A stretch of DNA of 64,000 nucleotides from Desulfuromonas sp. (GCA_002869685.1 PKUE01000007.1:1-64000); one strand, 5' to 3'; shown: positions 1 through 9,972, counted from the stretch's first letter. Translations and numbers: made by a program. The notes: generated by a model not told the origin, from the sequence alone.

Positions 1-770
1 CAATGCAGCGCCTGTTCTACCGCCAGAATCAATCCGCAACCATCACGCGCCGGTGCCGTAATATGATTGGCGTCATTGGCAATCCCCCAACCACACAGCT
101 CAATGTCGGTAGCTAATCCGTTGTCTCGCGCACTGTCCTCGTCCATCAGCACCACAGCTGTCGCGGCTTCTCCCAAGGTCAAACCACTGCGCTCAACATC
201 AAAGGGGCGGCTGGGATGACGGGATAACGCCTGCAGGGCCGAGAAACCCGACAGCACAAATTCGCTGACCAGATCGGCACAGACCACAACCACGCAGCGT
301 GCCTGACCGTGAGCAATCAGTGATGCTCCGCGGGCAATCGCCTGAGTCGATGACGCACAGGCAGCATTAATATTCTGGCCGCAATCGGTCAAAGCCAGTC
401 TGTCGGCGACCCAACGGGTCATGGCCAGTGGCAGCGACGCCTGCAGTTGAGCCGATGCCAGTCCCTCTCGCCGGCCCTGTTCCAACAGGTCAATCGCCCC
501 TTTGGTCGTGGCAGTGAACAAACGGGTATCGGCAGGTAACTCAGGCAGTTGGCCGAGCAACTGATCCAGCAACGGATACAACCGCGTCCCTTGACGGTCC
601 GCATCCAGTCCGGGCACACAGGCCGCAACATTGGACAGGTAGTGCGCCGTTTCGAACCGCTCCACAGCGGCGATGGCGGTTTGACCGGCTTTCAAATCAG
701 CCCAGGTGGTCTCAAGAGAGGTTCCCAGCCCGGTGACAGCACAGCCATGGGTGATGACAACATTCTTCAC
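1..770 (-). CDS. beta-ketoacyl-ACP synthase, N-terminal part (aryl-polyene cluster), truncated by window edge
   Basis: Manual minus-strand translation from GTG at 768-770 (VKNVVITHGCAVTGLGTSLETTW...) with KS active-site context INAACASSTQAIARG and PFDVERSGLTLGEAA; GTGA overlap with upstream thioesterase stop; open to position 1. Missing from the ORF track because it runs off the edge. Confidence 0.85.
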   Translation of the reverse strand, partial: MKNVVITHGCAVTGLGTSLETTWADLKAGQTAIAAVERFETAHYLSNVAACVPGLDADRQGTRLYPLLDQLLGQLPELPADTRLFTATTKGAIDLLEQGRREGLASAQLQASLPLAMTRWVADRLALTDCGQNINAACASSTQAIARGASLIAHGQARCVVVVCADLVSEFVLSGFSALQALSRHPSRPFDVERSGLTLGEAATAVVLMDEDSARDNGLATDIELCGWGIANDANHITAPARDGCGLILAVEQALH

Positions 771-1231
771 AACAGGGTTCCTTCTTTCCAACGACGCAAA
801 AAGTCCTGATAAAACGGTGGCGGCACCACCATCAGATTATGATCCGTATCCAGCAGCATCTGCACGCTGTAGCCACGCGTCACCACCTGCTGTTGCTCAT
901 TTCTTAATATGAATTCGTAATTCAGCCGCGCCGCTTCCGTCCAATGCCACACGCCCTCAATGGTAAACCATTCTTCAAAACGCAACGGCTGGACATAATC
1001 GATGTGCAGTTTTTTGATCGGAGCGACCACCCCCTGTGCATAAAAATCCATGTAGCCCAGGCCATAGCAGGCGCCCAGCGCGACACGGGCATCCTCGAAA
1101 TAACTCGGATAGCGGCCATGCCAGACAATTCCCACTGCATCCACTTCTTCAAAACGCACTTGCCTCTTAACCGTCAGTGTTAACGGTGAGGGCGCATCTT
1201 CGACCGCGGGAAACCAGCTTTTTTTTGCCAT
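767..1231 (-). CDS. 4HBT/hot-dog acyl-ACP thioesterase, YbgC/ApeK-like
   Basis: RQVRFEEVDAVGIVWHGRYPSYFEDARVALGACYGLGY is typical of YbgC-type hot-dog thioesterases; context of APE-like cluster. Confidence 0.85.
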   Translation of the reverse strand: MAKKSWFPAVEDAPSPLTLTVKRQVRFEEVDAVGIVWHGRYPSYFEDARVALGACYGLGYMDFYAQGVVAPIKKLHIDYVQPLRFEEWFTIEGVWHWTEAARLNYEFILRNEQQQVVTRGYSVQMLLDTDHNLMVVPPPFYQDFLRRWKEGTLL

Positions 1232-1247
1232 CGTGTTTCCCTTTCCG

Positions 1248-1640
1248 TCAGACCGACGTCAACCAGAAGGACGAGGCCAATTCGTCGCCAACATGCAGAG
1301 TGGCATCAATCACTGCTTTGCCGCGTACCATTTTAGCAACGCAGCAGATATCGATACGTTCCGCCGGTCGTAACTGACGGTGAAACTTCGCCCGTTCAAC
1401 CGCTGTCGGCGCGTGCGAAATCAACTGCCCCTGCTCGGCGACAAGCTGTGCCATCAACACCTGGATCACCGCCGGAACAATCGGATAGCCGGGGAAATGC
1501 CCACCAAAGCCGATAAATGACTCAGGCAGAATGAAGGACTGCTCAACCCTCTCACCATCGACGACGACATCACCACAACAGCAGTGATTCAATTCAGAAC
1601 GTAATGGACTGTTCATAAAAGGCGCACCTCTTCCACCCAC
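1248..1640 (-). CDS. FabZ/ApeI-like hot-dog 3-hydroxyacyl-ACP dehydratase
   Basis: ESFIGFGGHFPGYPIVPAVIQVLMAQLVAEQ, FabZ-like GHFPGxPIxP motif. Likely start at the MNSPLRSE methionine. Confidence 0.75.
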   Translation of the reverse strand: MGGRGAPFMNSPLRSELNHCCCGDVVVDGERVEQSFILPESFIGFGGHFPGYPIVPAVIQVLMAQLVAEQGQLISHAPTAVERAKFHRQLRPAERIDICCVAKMVRGKAVIDATLHVGDELASSFWLTSV

Positions 1641-2287
1641 AAGGTCAACCGGTAGTGATCGCCGGTAAGAACAATTTCAGTCGGAGCCCAGACCGTGCCA
1701 AACGCTTTATAGCTGCGATAATCAACCTGCCACGGTGATGACTGGTTATCACATGATGTGCGACGCAAACTCACCGGATCGCCGGCAAAAACAAAAGAAC
1801 ATCCCCGATCCGTCGGACTCGTGAGTCGATACGGTTGTCGGGAATCGCGCTCCTGTAAACAATCTGTCCGTTGCGGTTGTGGGGAGAGAAAAATCCGCCG
1901 CACACTATCCCCGACCACCTCGACAAAACGGGGCTGCTCCTGCAACAGAGGCAGCAGATAGTGAACCGTTTCAGTGTCCGCACTCATCGACAGATCAAAC
2001 AGCTTGACTCCCATACTGTCCATAGCGACCAAGCGGGCCTCGTTAAGGCGCGTGTCAATGCGAATCACCCCTTGCAAGGGAACATCGCGCCAGGGTAAAT
2101 CGAGCACGCCACTGTGACGGCACAGATAACGCTCTCCCGAACTCAGCCAGTGACCGGCGACCAGGTCCGCCACAGACAGATTATCGACAGTGGGCGGTGC
2201 ATCAATGGGCACAGGCTTGGGAGTACATGCAACAATCAGGAACAGCAGCGCATATCCCCCCAGGCCTTTTGCTATTTTCTTCAGCAT
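1613..2287 (-). CDS. DUF3261-like lipoprotein of aryl-polyene clusters
   Basis: N-terminal lipobox-like signal (ALLFLIVACTPKP); position next to the MMPL exporter parallels the DUF3261 lipoprotein of APE clusters. Confidence 0.6.
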   Translation of the reverse strand: MLKKIAKGLGGYALLFLIVACTPKPVPIDAPPTVDNLSVADLVAGHWLSSGERYLCRHSGVLDLPWRDVPLQGVIRIDTRLNEARLVAMDSMGVKLFDLSMSADTETVHYLLPLLQEQPRFVEVVGDSVRRIFLSPQPQRTDCLQERDSRQPYRLTSPTDRGCSFVFAGDPVSLRRTSCDNQSSPWQVDYRSYKAFGTVWAPTEIVLTGDHYRLTLWVEEVRLL

Positions 2288-2300
2288 CTCGCCATCCTTC

Positions 2301-4679
2301 TCAAGAGCGACGTTGCCGCCCTACCCAGACATAGACACTGGGAATCACCAGCAATGCCGTAATCACCGCAGTGCTGATACCAAACAAAACCGTCAAACCA
2401 ATGGATGACATGGCGGGATGACGTGCCAAGGTCAGTGACCCAAAACCAGCCAATGTGGTCAACGCCGAAACCAGCACAGCTTGATCGGTATGCATGCCAC
2501 GACCATAGTGACAACGGTTCAGCATAAAAATGCCATAATCCACGCCCAAACCAACCACCAGAATCGCCGCAATGACATTGAACAGATTAAAGGGCAGACC
2601 GAACCAGCCCATCAAACCAAACATTGCCAGCAAACCACACGCCACAGGCAATAACGCCAGCAGGACATCACTTAAGCGACGATACCAGACCACCAGGACG
2701 ATCACGACCACCAGCAACGCCCGCAGAATAAACCGACTGAAATCGGCTCCCACCTGAGCACTGAGTTGCTGACGAAAACGACCTTGATCCACCACTCGAA
2801 CGCCAGCGATGCTTTCGAGGGAAGTCTGTAGCGCCTCCTGACCGACGGTGTGATGCAGTAATGACAGAATCGCCTTACCATTCGCCAGATCATCTACCAG
2901 CAGTCCGTCAACCACGGTTCCCAACCCGGCATCACGCCAGAAGGATAAATCAAGATGCGCAGGCTCATTCTTCAATTCAAGCAGAAAGGGTTCAAATGCT
3001 GACGCCGAAAAACCCTGTTCCGTTGCAAGACGAAGGAACCGTTCAAGCGCCTCCCGATGCTCAGTCCAGAACTGCTGCCAGCGGTTCACGTTCTCCTGCT
3101 GCACATTGTCGGCCGGAATCAGCGTTGCCAATGAAACCAGGGCATCGCTCTGACCATCTTCAGCAACCAAAGCGGCAACGTGGCTGTTGCGCATCAGTGC
3201 GTCATCCACCGTCGCACCAGTGGCAAAAATCAACGTCTGACTGCGGACATCCCCCCACACCTGTTTCATCAGCTGTTCCCCCTGATCGAGGGACTGGGAC
3301 TGCACACTGAGACTGCGCAGATCACCATCAAACTGCACTTGAGGACAACCGAGAGCACACAGCGCTACCACGACCAACCATAAGAAAGTCCAGCCCGGTT
3401 TATGGTGCGGCTGTTCTTCTCGACTGCGGGCCATGACGGACTGGCTGCGACCACACAAATGGGGCATCACCACCAGAGCCAACAACAGTGCAGCAGCGAT
3501 AGCGGTCATTGAAAACACCGCCAGTTGGCGCTGACCGGGCAAATGCGAGTAGAGCAACACGGCGAACGCCATAAAACTGGTCAGGGCACTGCCGATCAAC
3601 GGTCGGCTCAAACGATTCAGTGTCACCGTTGCCGCACCACCGTGACGCAGGGCAAAAAACACGTGCAGGGTAAAATCGACGGTGATGCCAAGCAATACCG
3701 CACCAAAACCCAGCGTAATTCCGGACAAGGCCGGGAACCACAGTGCCACCATACCGGCAGCAATGCCGAGCACCGACGCGGGCAGCACAAACACCCAGAG
3801 GGCTCGAAGATTGCGCAGCAGCAGAATAAAAATGACCAGGATGGCAACACTGGCGACGGTGAACACCACGCGGATATCCCGCTGCACCGTCTGCGCATTA
3901 GCCACCGTGTAGGCGTGCCCGCTCACGACTGTGGCGCGAATGGACAGCGGCACCGCCGCTTTGACGGCCTGATCAATCCGGTCGAGCAACGCGACACTCC
4001 CGGTCAAATCGGCAATCACCACATCGGTGTCAACCATCAGCAATCGATGACGCCCATCCTGACTGACAAAAGCGGTTTGGGCCAGATCCGCACCAGCAAA
4101 AGGATTCAATTGCCGCAGATGTCCGGCAGCGAAATGCCACAACTGAAGAGGATCAGACTGCAACGTTTGCTTTGTCCACCACCCCTCCGGTGTCATCAAC
4201 TGCGTCCTGATCTCATGCAACCGCCCGAGCAAAGCGTCATCCGTCAAACGCAATTCAATCTGACGGGCATCCTGAGCGGTAAACAGTCGCGGTAACGCCT
4301 GCTGCAAATGGCTCAAAAAGCGGCCATGCCGTTGCAAAGGAGGACCATCGGTCACCCCCAGAACATGGGGTCCTTTCAAAGCGTTGGCCAGAGCCTTTGT
4401 CGTGGCCGTCAACAGCGCCTCATCAGCGGAATCAATCCGCTCCAGATCGATAAAGACCTTTTGAGCAAACGGCGCACGCTGCAACCAGGCAAAATCCTCT
4501 TTGACACGACTGCCCGCCTGATCAGGCAACATGGCATCAAGAGTTTCCTGTGGCTCAACCTGCAAAAACAAGCCGACACTGATCAGGACAAAAATGCCAT
4601 AGAGCAGATACAGCAACCGTCTGCGTAAATGAAAAAAATTGTACAGGCTTGCCAGCATCAGAGTGTTACAACCCCTCAC
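2301..4679 (-). CDS. MMPL/RND-family exporter of aryl-polyene cluster
   Basis: ~790 aa with two sets of TM clusters; GVDYGIFMLNRCHYG and GITVDFTLHVFFALRHG resemble MMPL/RND TM motifs. Start may be at 4658. Confidence 0.85.
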   Translation of the reverse strand: MRGCNTLMLASLYNFFHLRRRLLYLLYGIFVLISVGLFLQVEPQETLDAMLPDQAGSRVKEDFAWLQRAPFAQKVFIDLERIDSADEALLTATTKALANALKGPHVLGVTDGPPLQRHGRFLSHLQQALPRLFTAQDARQIELRLTDDALLGRLHEIRTQLMTPEGWWTKQTLQSDPLQLWHFAAGHLRQLNPFAGADLAQTAFVSQDGRHRLLMVDTDVVIADLTGSVALLDRIDQAVKAAVPLSIRATVVSGHAYTVANAQTVQRDIRVVFTVASVAILVIFILLLRNLRALWVFVLPASVLGIAAGMVALWFPALSGITLGFGAVLLGITVDFTLHVFFALRHGGAATVTLNRLSRPLIGSALTSFMAFAVLLYSHLPGQRQLAVFSMTAIAAALLLALVVMPHLCGRSQSVMARSREEQPHHKPGWTFLWLVVVALCALGCPQVQFDGDLRSLSVQSQSLDQGEQLMKQVWGDVRSQTLIFATGATVDDALMRNSHVAALVAEDGQSDALVSLATLIPADNVQQENVNRWQQFWTEHREALERFLRLATEQGFSASAFEPFLLELKNEPAHLDLSFWRDAGLGTVVDGLLVDDLANGKAILSLLHHTVGQEALQTSLESIAGVRVVDQGRFRQQLSAQVGADFSRFILRALLVVVIVLVVWYRRLSDVLLALLPVACGLLAMFGLMGWFGLPFNLFNVIAAILVVGLGVDYGIFMLNRCHYGRGMHTDQAVLVSALTTLAGFGSLTLARHPAMSSIGLTVLFGISTAVITALLVIPSVYVWVGRQRRS

Positions 4680-5325
4680 GACCTGAGAACAACTGTGTTG
4701 CCAATGGCTGATTCATCTCGGTCTGACTGAAGAGAATCCGGGTATAATCACCGTCGTGTTCATGGATCTCAACTTCGGTGACATAGGCCGCAGAATCAGC
4801 GAACTGAATCAGCAGATGATCAAGAAACGCACCACCCTGCCCCTCGGGAGGGGTCAAACGCAAGCAGATCGGATCAACACCGATCAAGTCGATAGTATAG
4901 TGCGCCTTGAGCCAATCGAGATCAGCCCGCGCCCAGGCAAACAGCTGCTCGGCGATCAGACTCATGGCCGGGTCGTCCTCGAGCCGAAACGGCTCACTGC
5001 CATCGACCCGTTCGTGCCACCGTTCACCACGGTCACCATGAAGGACAAAGCCCGATCCCACCGGGGCTGTGAGCTCCCAGCGCAATTGATCAGGGCGTTG
5101 ATAGTAAAATCGCCCCTGCGAGGTTAATGTCTCTGCAAACATGCTGAGAAATTTTTCCTGAACAAAATCACTGGAGAGGGTGTCAACCTGAGCTGCAGAA
5201 GAGCGAATCTGTTCTGCCATCGACTCGGGCAACGGCTCGGAGGCACACACCGCACCAGCGTTCCATAACAGGCCGGTGATCGCAAAAACGACCCATAACC
5301 GCACCGCAATCAATCGGTAATCCAT
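4666..5325 (-). CDS. LolA-like outer-membrane lipoprotein carrier-related protein
   Basis: Signal peptide; VDTLSSDFVQEKFLSMFAETLTSQGRFYYQRPDQLRWEL is LolA-like. Confidence 0.85.
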   Translation of the reverse strand: MDYRLIAVRLWVVFAITGLLWNAGAVCASEPLPESMAEQIRSSAAQVDTLSSDFVQEKFLSMFAETLTSQGRFYYQRPDQLRWELTAPVGSGFVLHGDRGERWHERVDGSEPFRLEDDPAMSLIAEQLFAWARADLDWLKAHYTIDLIGVDPICLRLTPPEGQGGAFLDHLLIQFADSAAYVTEVEIHEHDGDYTRILFSQTEMNQPLATQLFSGREGL

Positions 5326-5747
5326 AATTTCAGACTCCCTTCAGCGACAATTTCATCACCCCGCCGGATCACACCATCAACCACTGAAAACCCTTCGAGA
5401 TGCCCGGAGGGATCAATATCGATCGTCAATCGGTCACCGACAAACACTTTGGCCAGCATGCTGACTTTACGCGCACCCACCAGATAACCCTGACGAACCG
5501 CAACGCCATCACGAGTGTCTTCGTACCCTTTGATCGTCGCGTAACCCTGTGCAATCAGTTCAATCATAGCCACCGCTTCAAGAGTGCCGTCATCATTGAC
5601 GAACAGATCGTCACGGCGCACCTCGCTGACCACTGTCCCCCGCCCGTCAGAAAAATCAATCAGGGCATCCACCAGCAGCATCGGTGGACGGTGTGGCAAC
5701 AACTGCTGTGCAGCCATCGGCAGAGTCAAGATCGGTGGTGAAGGCAT
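5310..5747 (-). CDS. hot-dog dehydratase (ApeP-like, FabA/FabZ-related)
   Basis: QQLLPHRPPMLLVDALIDF and AVAMIELIAQGYATIKGYE; second dehydratase-like subunit in cluster. Confidence 0.75.
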   Translation of the reverse strand: MPSPPILTLPMAAQQLLPHRPPMLLVDALIDFSDGRGTVVSEVRRDDLFVNDDGTLEAVAMIELIAQGYATIKGYEDTRDGVAVRQGYLVGARKVSMLAKVFVGDRLTIDIDPSGHLEGFSVVDGVIRRGDEIVAEGSLKLWITD

Positions 5748-5748
5748 T

Positions 5749-7341
5749 TTAAACCTCGCCCCAATAGCGGCTTAAATTGTCGAACAGTTGACTGGAAAAC
5801 AGTTTTTTACGCATGGCCACCAGATCATCATGAAATACCCGGCTGTTGTCATAGACCTGAAACCCGTCCTTGAGAAGAGCGTAAATCCGGGCAGTTCCAT
5901 GGCCCAAACGATCGGCGTTACGGAACGACAGTGCCTGCATATCGGCCAGCACTTCCATGGTAAGGATATGTTTGGCGTTACTCACCTGTTTGAACGCTTT
6001 ACGCGCGGCTACAGTTCCCATACTCACCACATCCTGATTCGATGCGTTACAGGAAATGGAATTGGTGCTCACCGGGTTGGCCAGTTGGCGATTCTCAGCC
6101 GTGGTCGATGTCGCCAGATACTGCGACCCCATGAAACCCATGGTAAGGCCGAGAGTACCGGGGATCAGATGCTCAGGCAATCCCTCGTTGAGATTTTTGT
6201 CGAGCAATTTATTGAGACGACGCTCCGACAGATTACACAGGGTTGACAGACTGATGCACAGGGCGTCCATGGCAAAACCGATACTCTGGCCGTGGAAATT
6301 ACCTCCGTGGATAATTTTTTTCTTGCCCGGGATAATGATCGGGTTGTCATTGGACGAGTTGGCCTCCACCTCAACGGTACGGGTGGCGCTTTCAATCATT
6401 TCGGCGGCCGGGGCCAGCACCTGTGGCGTGCAGCGGATGGAATAAACATCCTGCACATTGATGCTGGTTTCAAACACCAGCCCCTCTTGCTGCTGGTTAC
6501 GAATCCGATCATGCATGTTTTCACGTAGAGTGATATTGCCGGAACCGCGGTAGAGGTTGCGAATCGTTTCGGCAATCTCCACCTGGCCGGGATGGGGCTT
6601 GACCCGGTGCAGATCTTCGTCAAACGCATCGTCAATGCCACCAAACAGCTCAATGCCAAAAGCACCGGTCACGCAACTGACACGTAACAGCTTTTTGGCA
6701 CCAAAAATGGCAAAGGCGGCCAGCGCGGTCATGGCACTGGTGCCGTTCATCAGGGCGATACCCTCTTTATAACTCAAACGCATCGGCTCGCGACCAAGCT
6801 CGGCAAACACTTCGGCAGCCGGGCGCAGTTCATCGCGATAGTAGACGTTGCCTTCGCCGATAATCCCCAGGGCCAGATGAGCCAGATGGATCAGGTCACC
6901 GGAGGCGCCAACGCTGCCACATTCGGGGATATACGGGGCAATCCCCTCATTGATCATCCACTGCATGAACTCGAGCAGCTCAATCCGCACGCCACTGTAA
7001 CCTTTGACGAGCGTATTGAGACGCACGAGCATCACGGCGATACCGATATAGGGTTTGAGCGGGTCGCCGAGACCGGCGGCATGGCTACGAATCAGATTGA
7101 CCTGCAAAGTCTCGATCTGATTATCATCAATAATCTTATTGCACATGGGGCCGAACGAGGTATTGACGCCGTAGATGATGTGACGCGCTTGCACAGCCTC
7201 TTCCAGAAACGTGCGGCTTTCACGGCAGCGTTGCAGCGCCTGTTCATCCAGCGCGACGTTTAAATCACCGACACCAACGGCAATGATCTGTTCCACAGTC
7301 AGGTCGTTGCCGGTTAACACAACCAATTTTTGTTCTCCCAT
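5749..7341 (-). CDS. MIO-type aromatic amino acid ammonia lyase (HAL/TAL family)
   Basis: Contains GSVGASGDLIHLAHLAL (ASG gives MIO), YGVNTSFGPM, NGTSAMTAL, GGNFHGQSIG, QDVVSMGTVAARKA. Confidence 0.95.
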   Translation of the reverse strand: MGEQKLVVLTGNDLTVEQIIAVGVGDLNVALDEQALQRCRESRTFLEEAVQARHIIYGVNTSFGPMCNKIIDDNQIETLQVNLIRSHAAGLGDPLKPYIGIAVMLVRLNTLVKGYSGVRIELLEFMQWMINEGIAPYIPECGSVGASGDLIHLAHLALGIIGEGNVYYRDELRPAAEVFAELGREPMRLSYKEGIALMNGTSAMTALAAFAIFGAKKLLRVSCVTGAFGIELFGGIDDAFDEDLHRVKPHPGQVEIAETIRNLYRGSGNITLRENMHDRIRNQQQEGLVFETSINVQDVYSIRCTPQVLAPAAEMIESATRTVEVEANSSNDNPIIIPGKKKIIHGGNFHGQSIGFAMDALCISLSTLCNLSERRLNKLLDKNLNEGLPEHLIPGTLGLTMGFMGSQYLATSTTAENRQLANPVSTNSISCNASNQDVVSMGTVAARKAFKQVSNAKHILTMEVLADMQALSFRNADRLGHGTARIYALLKDGFQVYDNSRVFHDDLVAMRKKLFSSQLFDNLSRYWGEV

Positions 7342-7393
7342 TTTTCCCTCGTAATTTCAGATAAGAATCGTGTCCCAACAGTTCATAAACACA

Positions 7394-7423
7394 GTGAAAC
7401 ATGTGAGATGTTCACTTCACATG
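7394..7423. promoter_or_regulatory. candidate operator: overlapping inverted repeats upstream of the ammonia lyase gene
   Basis: GTGAAACAT-GTGAG-ATGTTCAC (imperfect) and perfect CATGTGA-N10-TCACATG at 7400-7423, in the only long intergenic gap of the cluster. Confidence 0.35.
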
Positions 7424-7625
7424 CCATAACAATAAATTTCTTAGACAACCTCATCCGCTGACGTCATCTGCTACGCCAGTGACGAGGAGGACCCCGTACA
7501 GAGCTGCCTGCTCAACTTTATATCAACCATCAATGGCTAAGTGGATGAAACGCACAATTCGTTGACCTCAAGGGCAACAAATCGAATCCGTGAAATAAAC
7601 GGGAAAACGATTCATCGCAGGTAGA

Positions 7626-8924
7626 TCAAGAAGTCCGATAATCAAAAAACGTCACCGGCTTACGCTTGTCTTCCTGCAGTGTCTGACTCCGCACCGCATC
7701 AACATCCTGAATTACCACCTCAGGTTTAACGCGGATGCGCGCAGCCAGCAGTTCTTCCACGTGATGGGCCGTGAGATCTGGACAGCGGCTGCCCACGACG
7801 ACCCGAATCTGATCGGACAACGCATAATCGTCGCGCACTTCAATATAAAACGCCTGCACTTCGGCAAGTTCCTGCAACACGGCAAAAATTGCCGGTGGAT
7901 ACACCGTTGTACCGCGATATTTGAGCATCTGATTCTTGCGACCCAACACTGGCCCGACCCGCCAACTGTTGCGCCCACATTCACAAGGGTCCGTGTAGAG
8001 TGTTGCCACATCACCGGTTTTAAACCGTAATAACGGCATACCCGTCACCTGAAGTGGGGTGGCAACAACTTCACCGACCTCGCCGGGCGCTACCCGCTGC
8101 CCCTGCTCGTTGACAATCTCGACCAGCATCAACTCAGGCGGCAGGTGGCCCCCACAGCCGTAACTGCAATCAACAAAGGTTGCCGCCATTTCCGTGCTGG
8201 CATAGGTGCCATGAACCTCGGCCTGCCACTTCTCTTTCAGTCGTTCACCCAAGACAGACAGATTCAAGGACTGATCAAGGACGGGTTCACCGATACACAC
8301 CAGCCGTTTCACGCCGCACTGACAGGGATCAATCCCTTTCTTGTGTAAGATTTCAGCCAGGGCCAGAAACAGGGTCGGCACGCCGACCAGCGCGCTGGGG
8401 CGAAAGCGTTCGATCAACTGCGCCACCACAGCCACAGAACTGGAGCCACCACGGATCACTGTCGCGCCGATCTTTTTCAGGCCGAGAAAGTAGGCCATCC
8501 CGGCCATAAAGCAGCGATCGATAGCTGCGGCAATCAGGACCCGGTCATCGGCGGTCAGTCCCGCGGTACTAAACGCCAGGTATTCGTTAAATGCCAAGCG
8601 CTCCAAATCATCACGACTCTGCATAAACGCCACCGGCAAGCCGGTGGTTCCCGAGGTGAGACAAATATCCGCAATCTGCCGTTCCTCAATACAGAGGAAT
8701 TCGTCGCCCCACTGTTCAAGGTCGGCTTTGGTCGTGAATGGCAACGCCGTCAGATCGTCATAACAACGCACGTCGTGCAGGTCGAGACCGTGTTCGCGAG
8801 CCATCCGCTGATAAAATATGGAATGCTCGGCCAGGTAAGCCATGTGCTGTTTTAACAGCAGTTGCTGTTGCTCGCGGATCACGCCCGGCGGTGCAAACGC
8901 CAACTGGTCAGAACAGCTCAACAC
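7626..8924 (-). CDS. phenylacetate-CoA ligase (PaaK)-like adenylate-forming enzyme
   Basis: ICLTSGTTGLPVAFMQSRDD, CIGEPVL, GTYASTEMA, LLRFKTGDVATLYTDPCECGR, PaaK-like layout. Confidence 0.85.
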   Translation of the reverse strand: MLSCSDQLAFAPPGVIREQQQLLLKQHMAYLAEHSIFYQRMAREHGLDLHDVRCYDDLTALPFTTKADLEQWGDEFLCIEERQIADICLTSGTTGLPVAFMQSRDDLERLAFNEYLAFSTAGLTADDRVLIAAAIDRCFMAGMAYFLGLKKIGATVIRGGSSSVAVVAQLIERFRPSALVGVPTLFLALAEILHKKGIDPCQCGVKRLVCIGEPVLDQSLNLSVLGERLKEKWQAEVHGTYASTEMAATFVDCSYGCGGHLPPELMLVEIVNEQGQRVAPGEVGEVVATPLQVTGMPLLRFKTGDVATLYTDPCECGRNSWRVGPVLGRKNQMLKYRGTTVYPPAIFAVLQELAEVQAFYIEVRDDYALSDQIRVVVGSRCPDLTAHHVEELLAARIRVKPEVVIQDVDAVRSQTLQEDKRKPVTFFDYRTS

Positions 8925-9709
8925 GACGACACCATTTCGGCGGCTTCGGCAGGAATGTCCGTCATCTCTTTCAGCGCTTCGACCATCTGCGACTTGACTT
9001 TCTTCTTCAACGCCAGATGGCCCCCTTCGTGTTGGTAGTCATCAACAGCTACCGGCGGCAGGATGCGCAGCTGAACCCGGCAGGGACGTAAACTTTTACG
9101 CCCCGGCGGCAGCAAAATATCGGTGCCGGTAATGCACAGGGGCACCACAGGACATTGAGCGGCTACGGCCAATTGAAAGGCGCCGGAATAAAAACGCTGA
9201 ATCTGACCGTCACGACTGCGATGCCCTTCTGGAAAAAACAACACCGACCCGCCGTGATTGAGCACCTCGGTGCCACGGGCGGTCGTCTCCTGCCAGCTCA
9301 GATCTTCCACTTCCAGATAGTTGGCCAAACGCATGAACAGCCGATACCAGAACATTTTGAACGGCCAGGAACGTACGGCAAAGGTTACATCGCTGTGCGG
9401 CAGTCCTGCCATGAAATAGGTATCGAAAAACGACAGGTGGTTGATGACAAACACGCAGCGTTCAGGGAGCTGATCCGGCGACAAACCCTCACGGCGAAAC
9501 GACACAAACGGAGAAATCAACACCAGCCAGCCGCGTCCATACATCCAGATAATGTGGCGAACAGCACGATCCACCGGCCACTGATGCCGCCAGCGCAGAA
9601 AAACGATCTGCAACGGGCTCAAAATCACCCCGATCACCGTCCATAACACCAACAGGCTGTACACCCAGATATTCATGGCGATGACATGTAACAACGAATA
9701 AACAGTCAT
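8918..9709 (-). CDS. PlsC-like 1-acyl-glycerol-3-phosphate acyltransferase
   Basis: VINHLSFFDTYF (HX4D) and FFPEGHRSRDGQIQRFYSGAF. Confidence 0.85.
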   Translation of the reverse strand: MTVYSLLHVIAMNIWVYSLLVLWTVIGVILSPLQIVFLRWRHQWPVDRAVRHIIWMYGRGWLVLISPFVSFRREGLSPDQLPERCVFVINHLSFFDTYFMAGLPHSDVTFAVRSWPFKMFWYRLFMRLANYLEVEDLSWQETTARGTEVLNHGGSVLFFPEGHRSRDGQIQRFYSGAFQLAVAAQCPVVPLCITGTDILLPPGRKSLRPCRVQLRILPPVAVDDYQHEGGHLALKKKVKSQMVEALKEMTDIPAEAAEMVSSC

Positions 9710-9717
9710 GGATAAAA

Positions 9718-9972
9718 TCAGGATTCAGCAGCAAGTTTCTTGGCAACAAAAGCGTGAATATCGCCCAGAGTCCGGATCTCCTTCACGTCGGCTTCTTCGC
9801 GAATCTTGAAGTTAAAAGCCCCTTCAAGAACGATGACCATGTCAACCGTATCCAGACTGTCAAGCCCGAGGTCTTCATACAGGGAAACATCCGGTGTCAT
9901 TTCATCCAGATCGAGTTCAAATTCTTCCGCCAGGGCCGTATTGACCGTGGTGATGATTTCTTGTTCAGTCAT
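9718..9972 (-). CDS. acyl carrier protein (aryl-polyene cluster)
   Basis: EDLGLDSLDTVDMVIVLEG, phosphopantetheine DSLD site. Confidence 0.92.
   Translation of the reverse strand: MTEQEIITTVNTALAEEFELDLDEMTPDVSLYEDLGLDSLDTVDMVIVLEGAFNFKIREEADVKEIRTLGDIHAFVAKKLAAES

Noticed and set aside
3525-4295. 256-aa plus-strand ORF opposite the MMPL exporter
   Set aside because: Antisense to a convincing MMPL gene; composition (Q/R/H/G rich) and lack of recognisable motifs fit a shadow ORF from codon bias.
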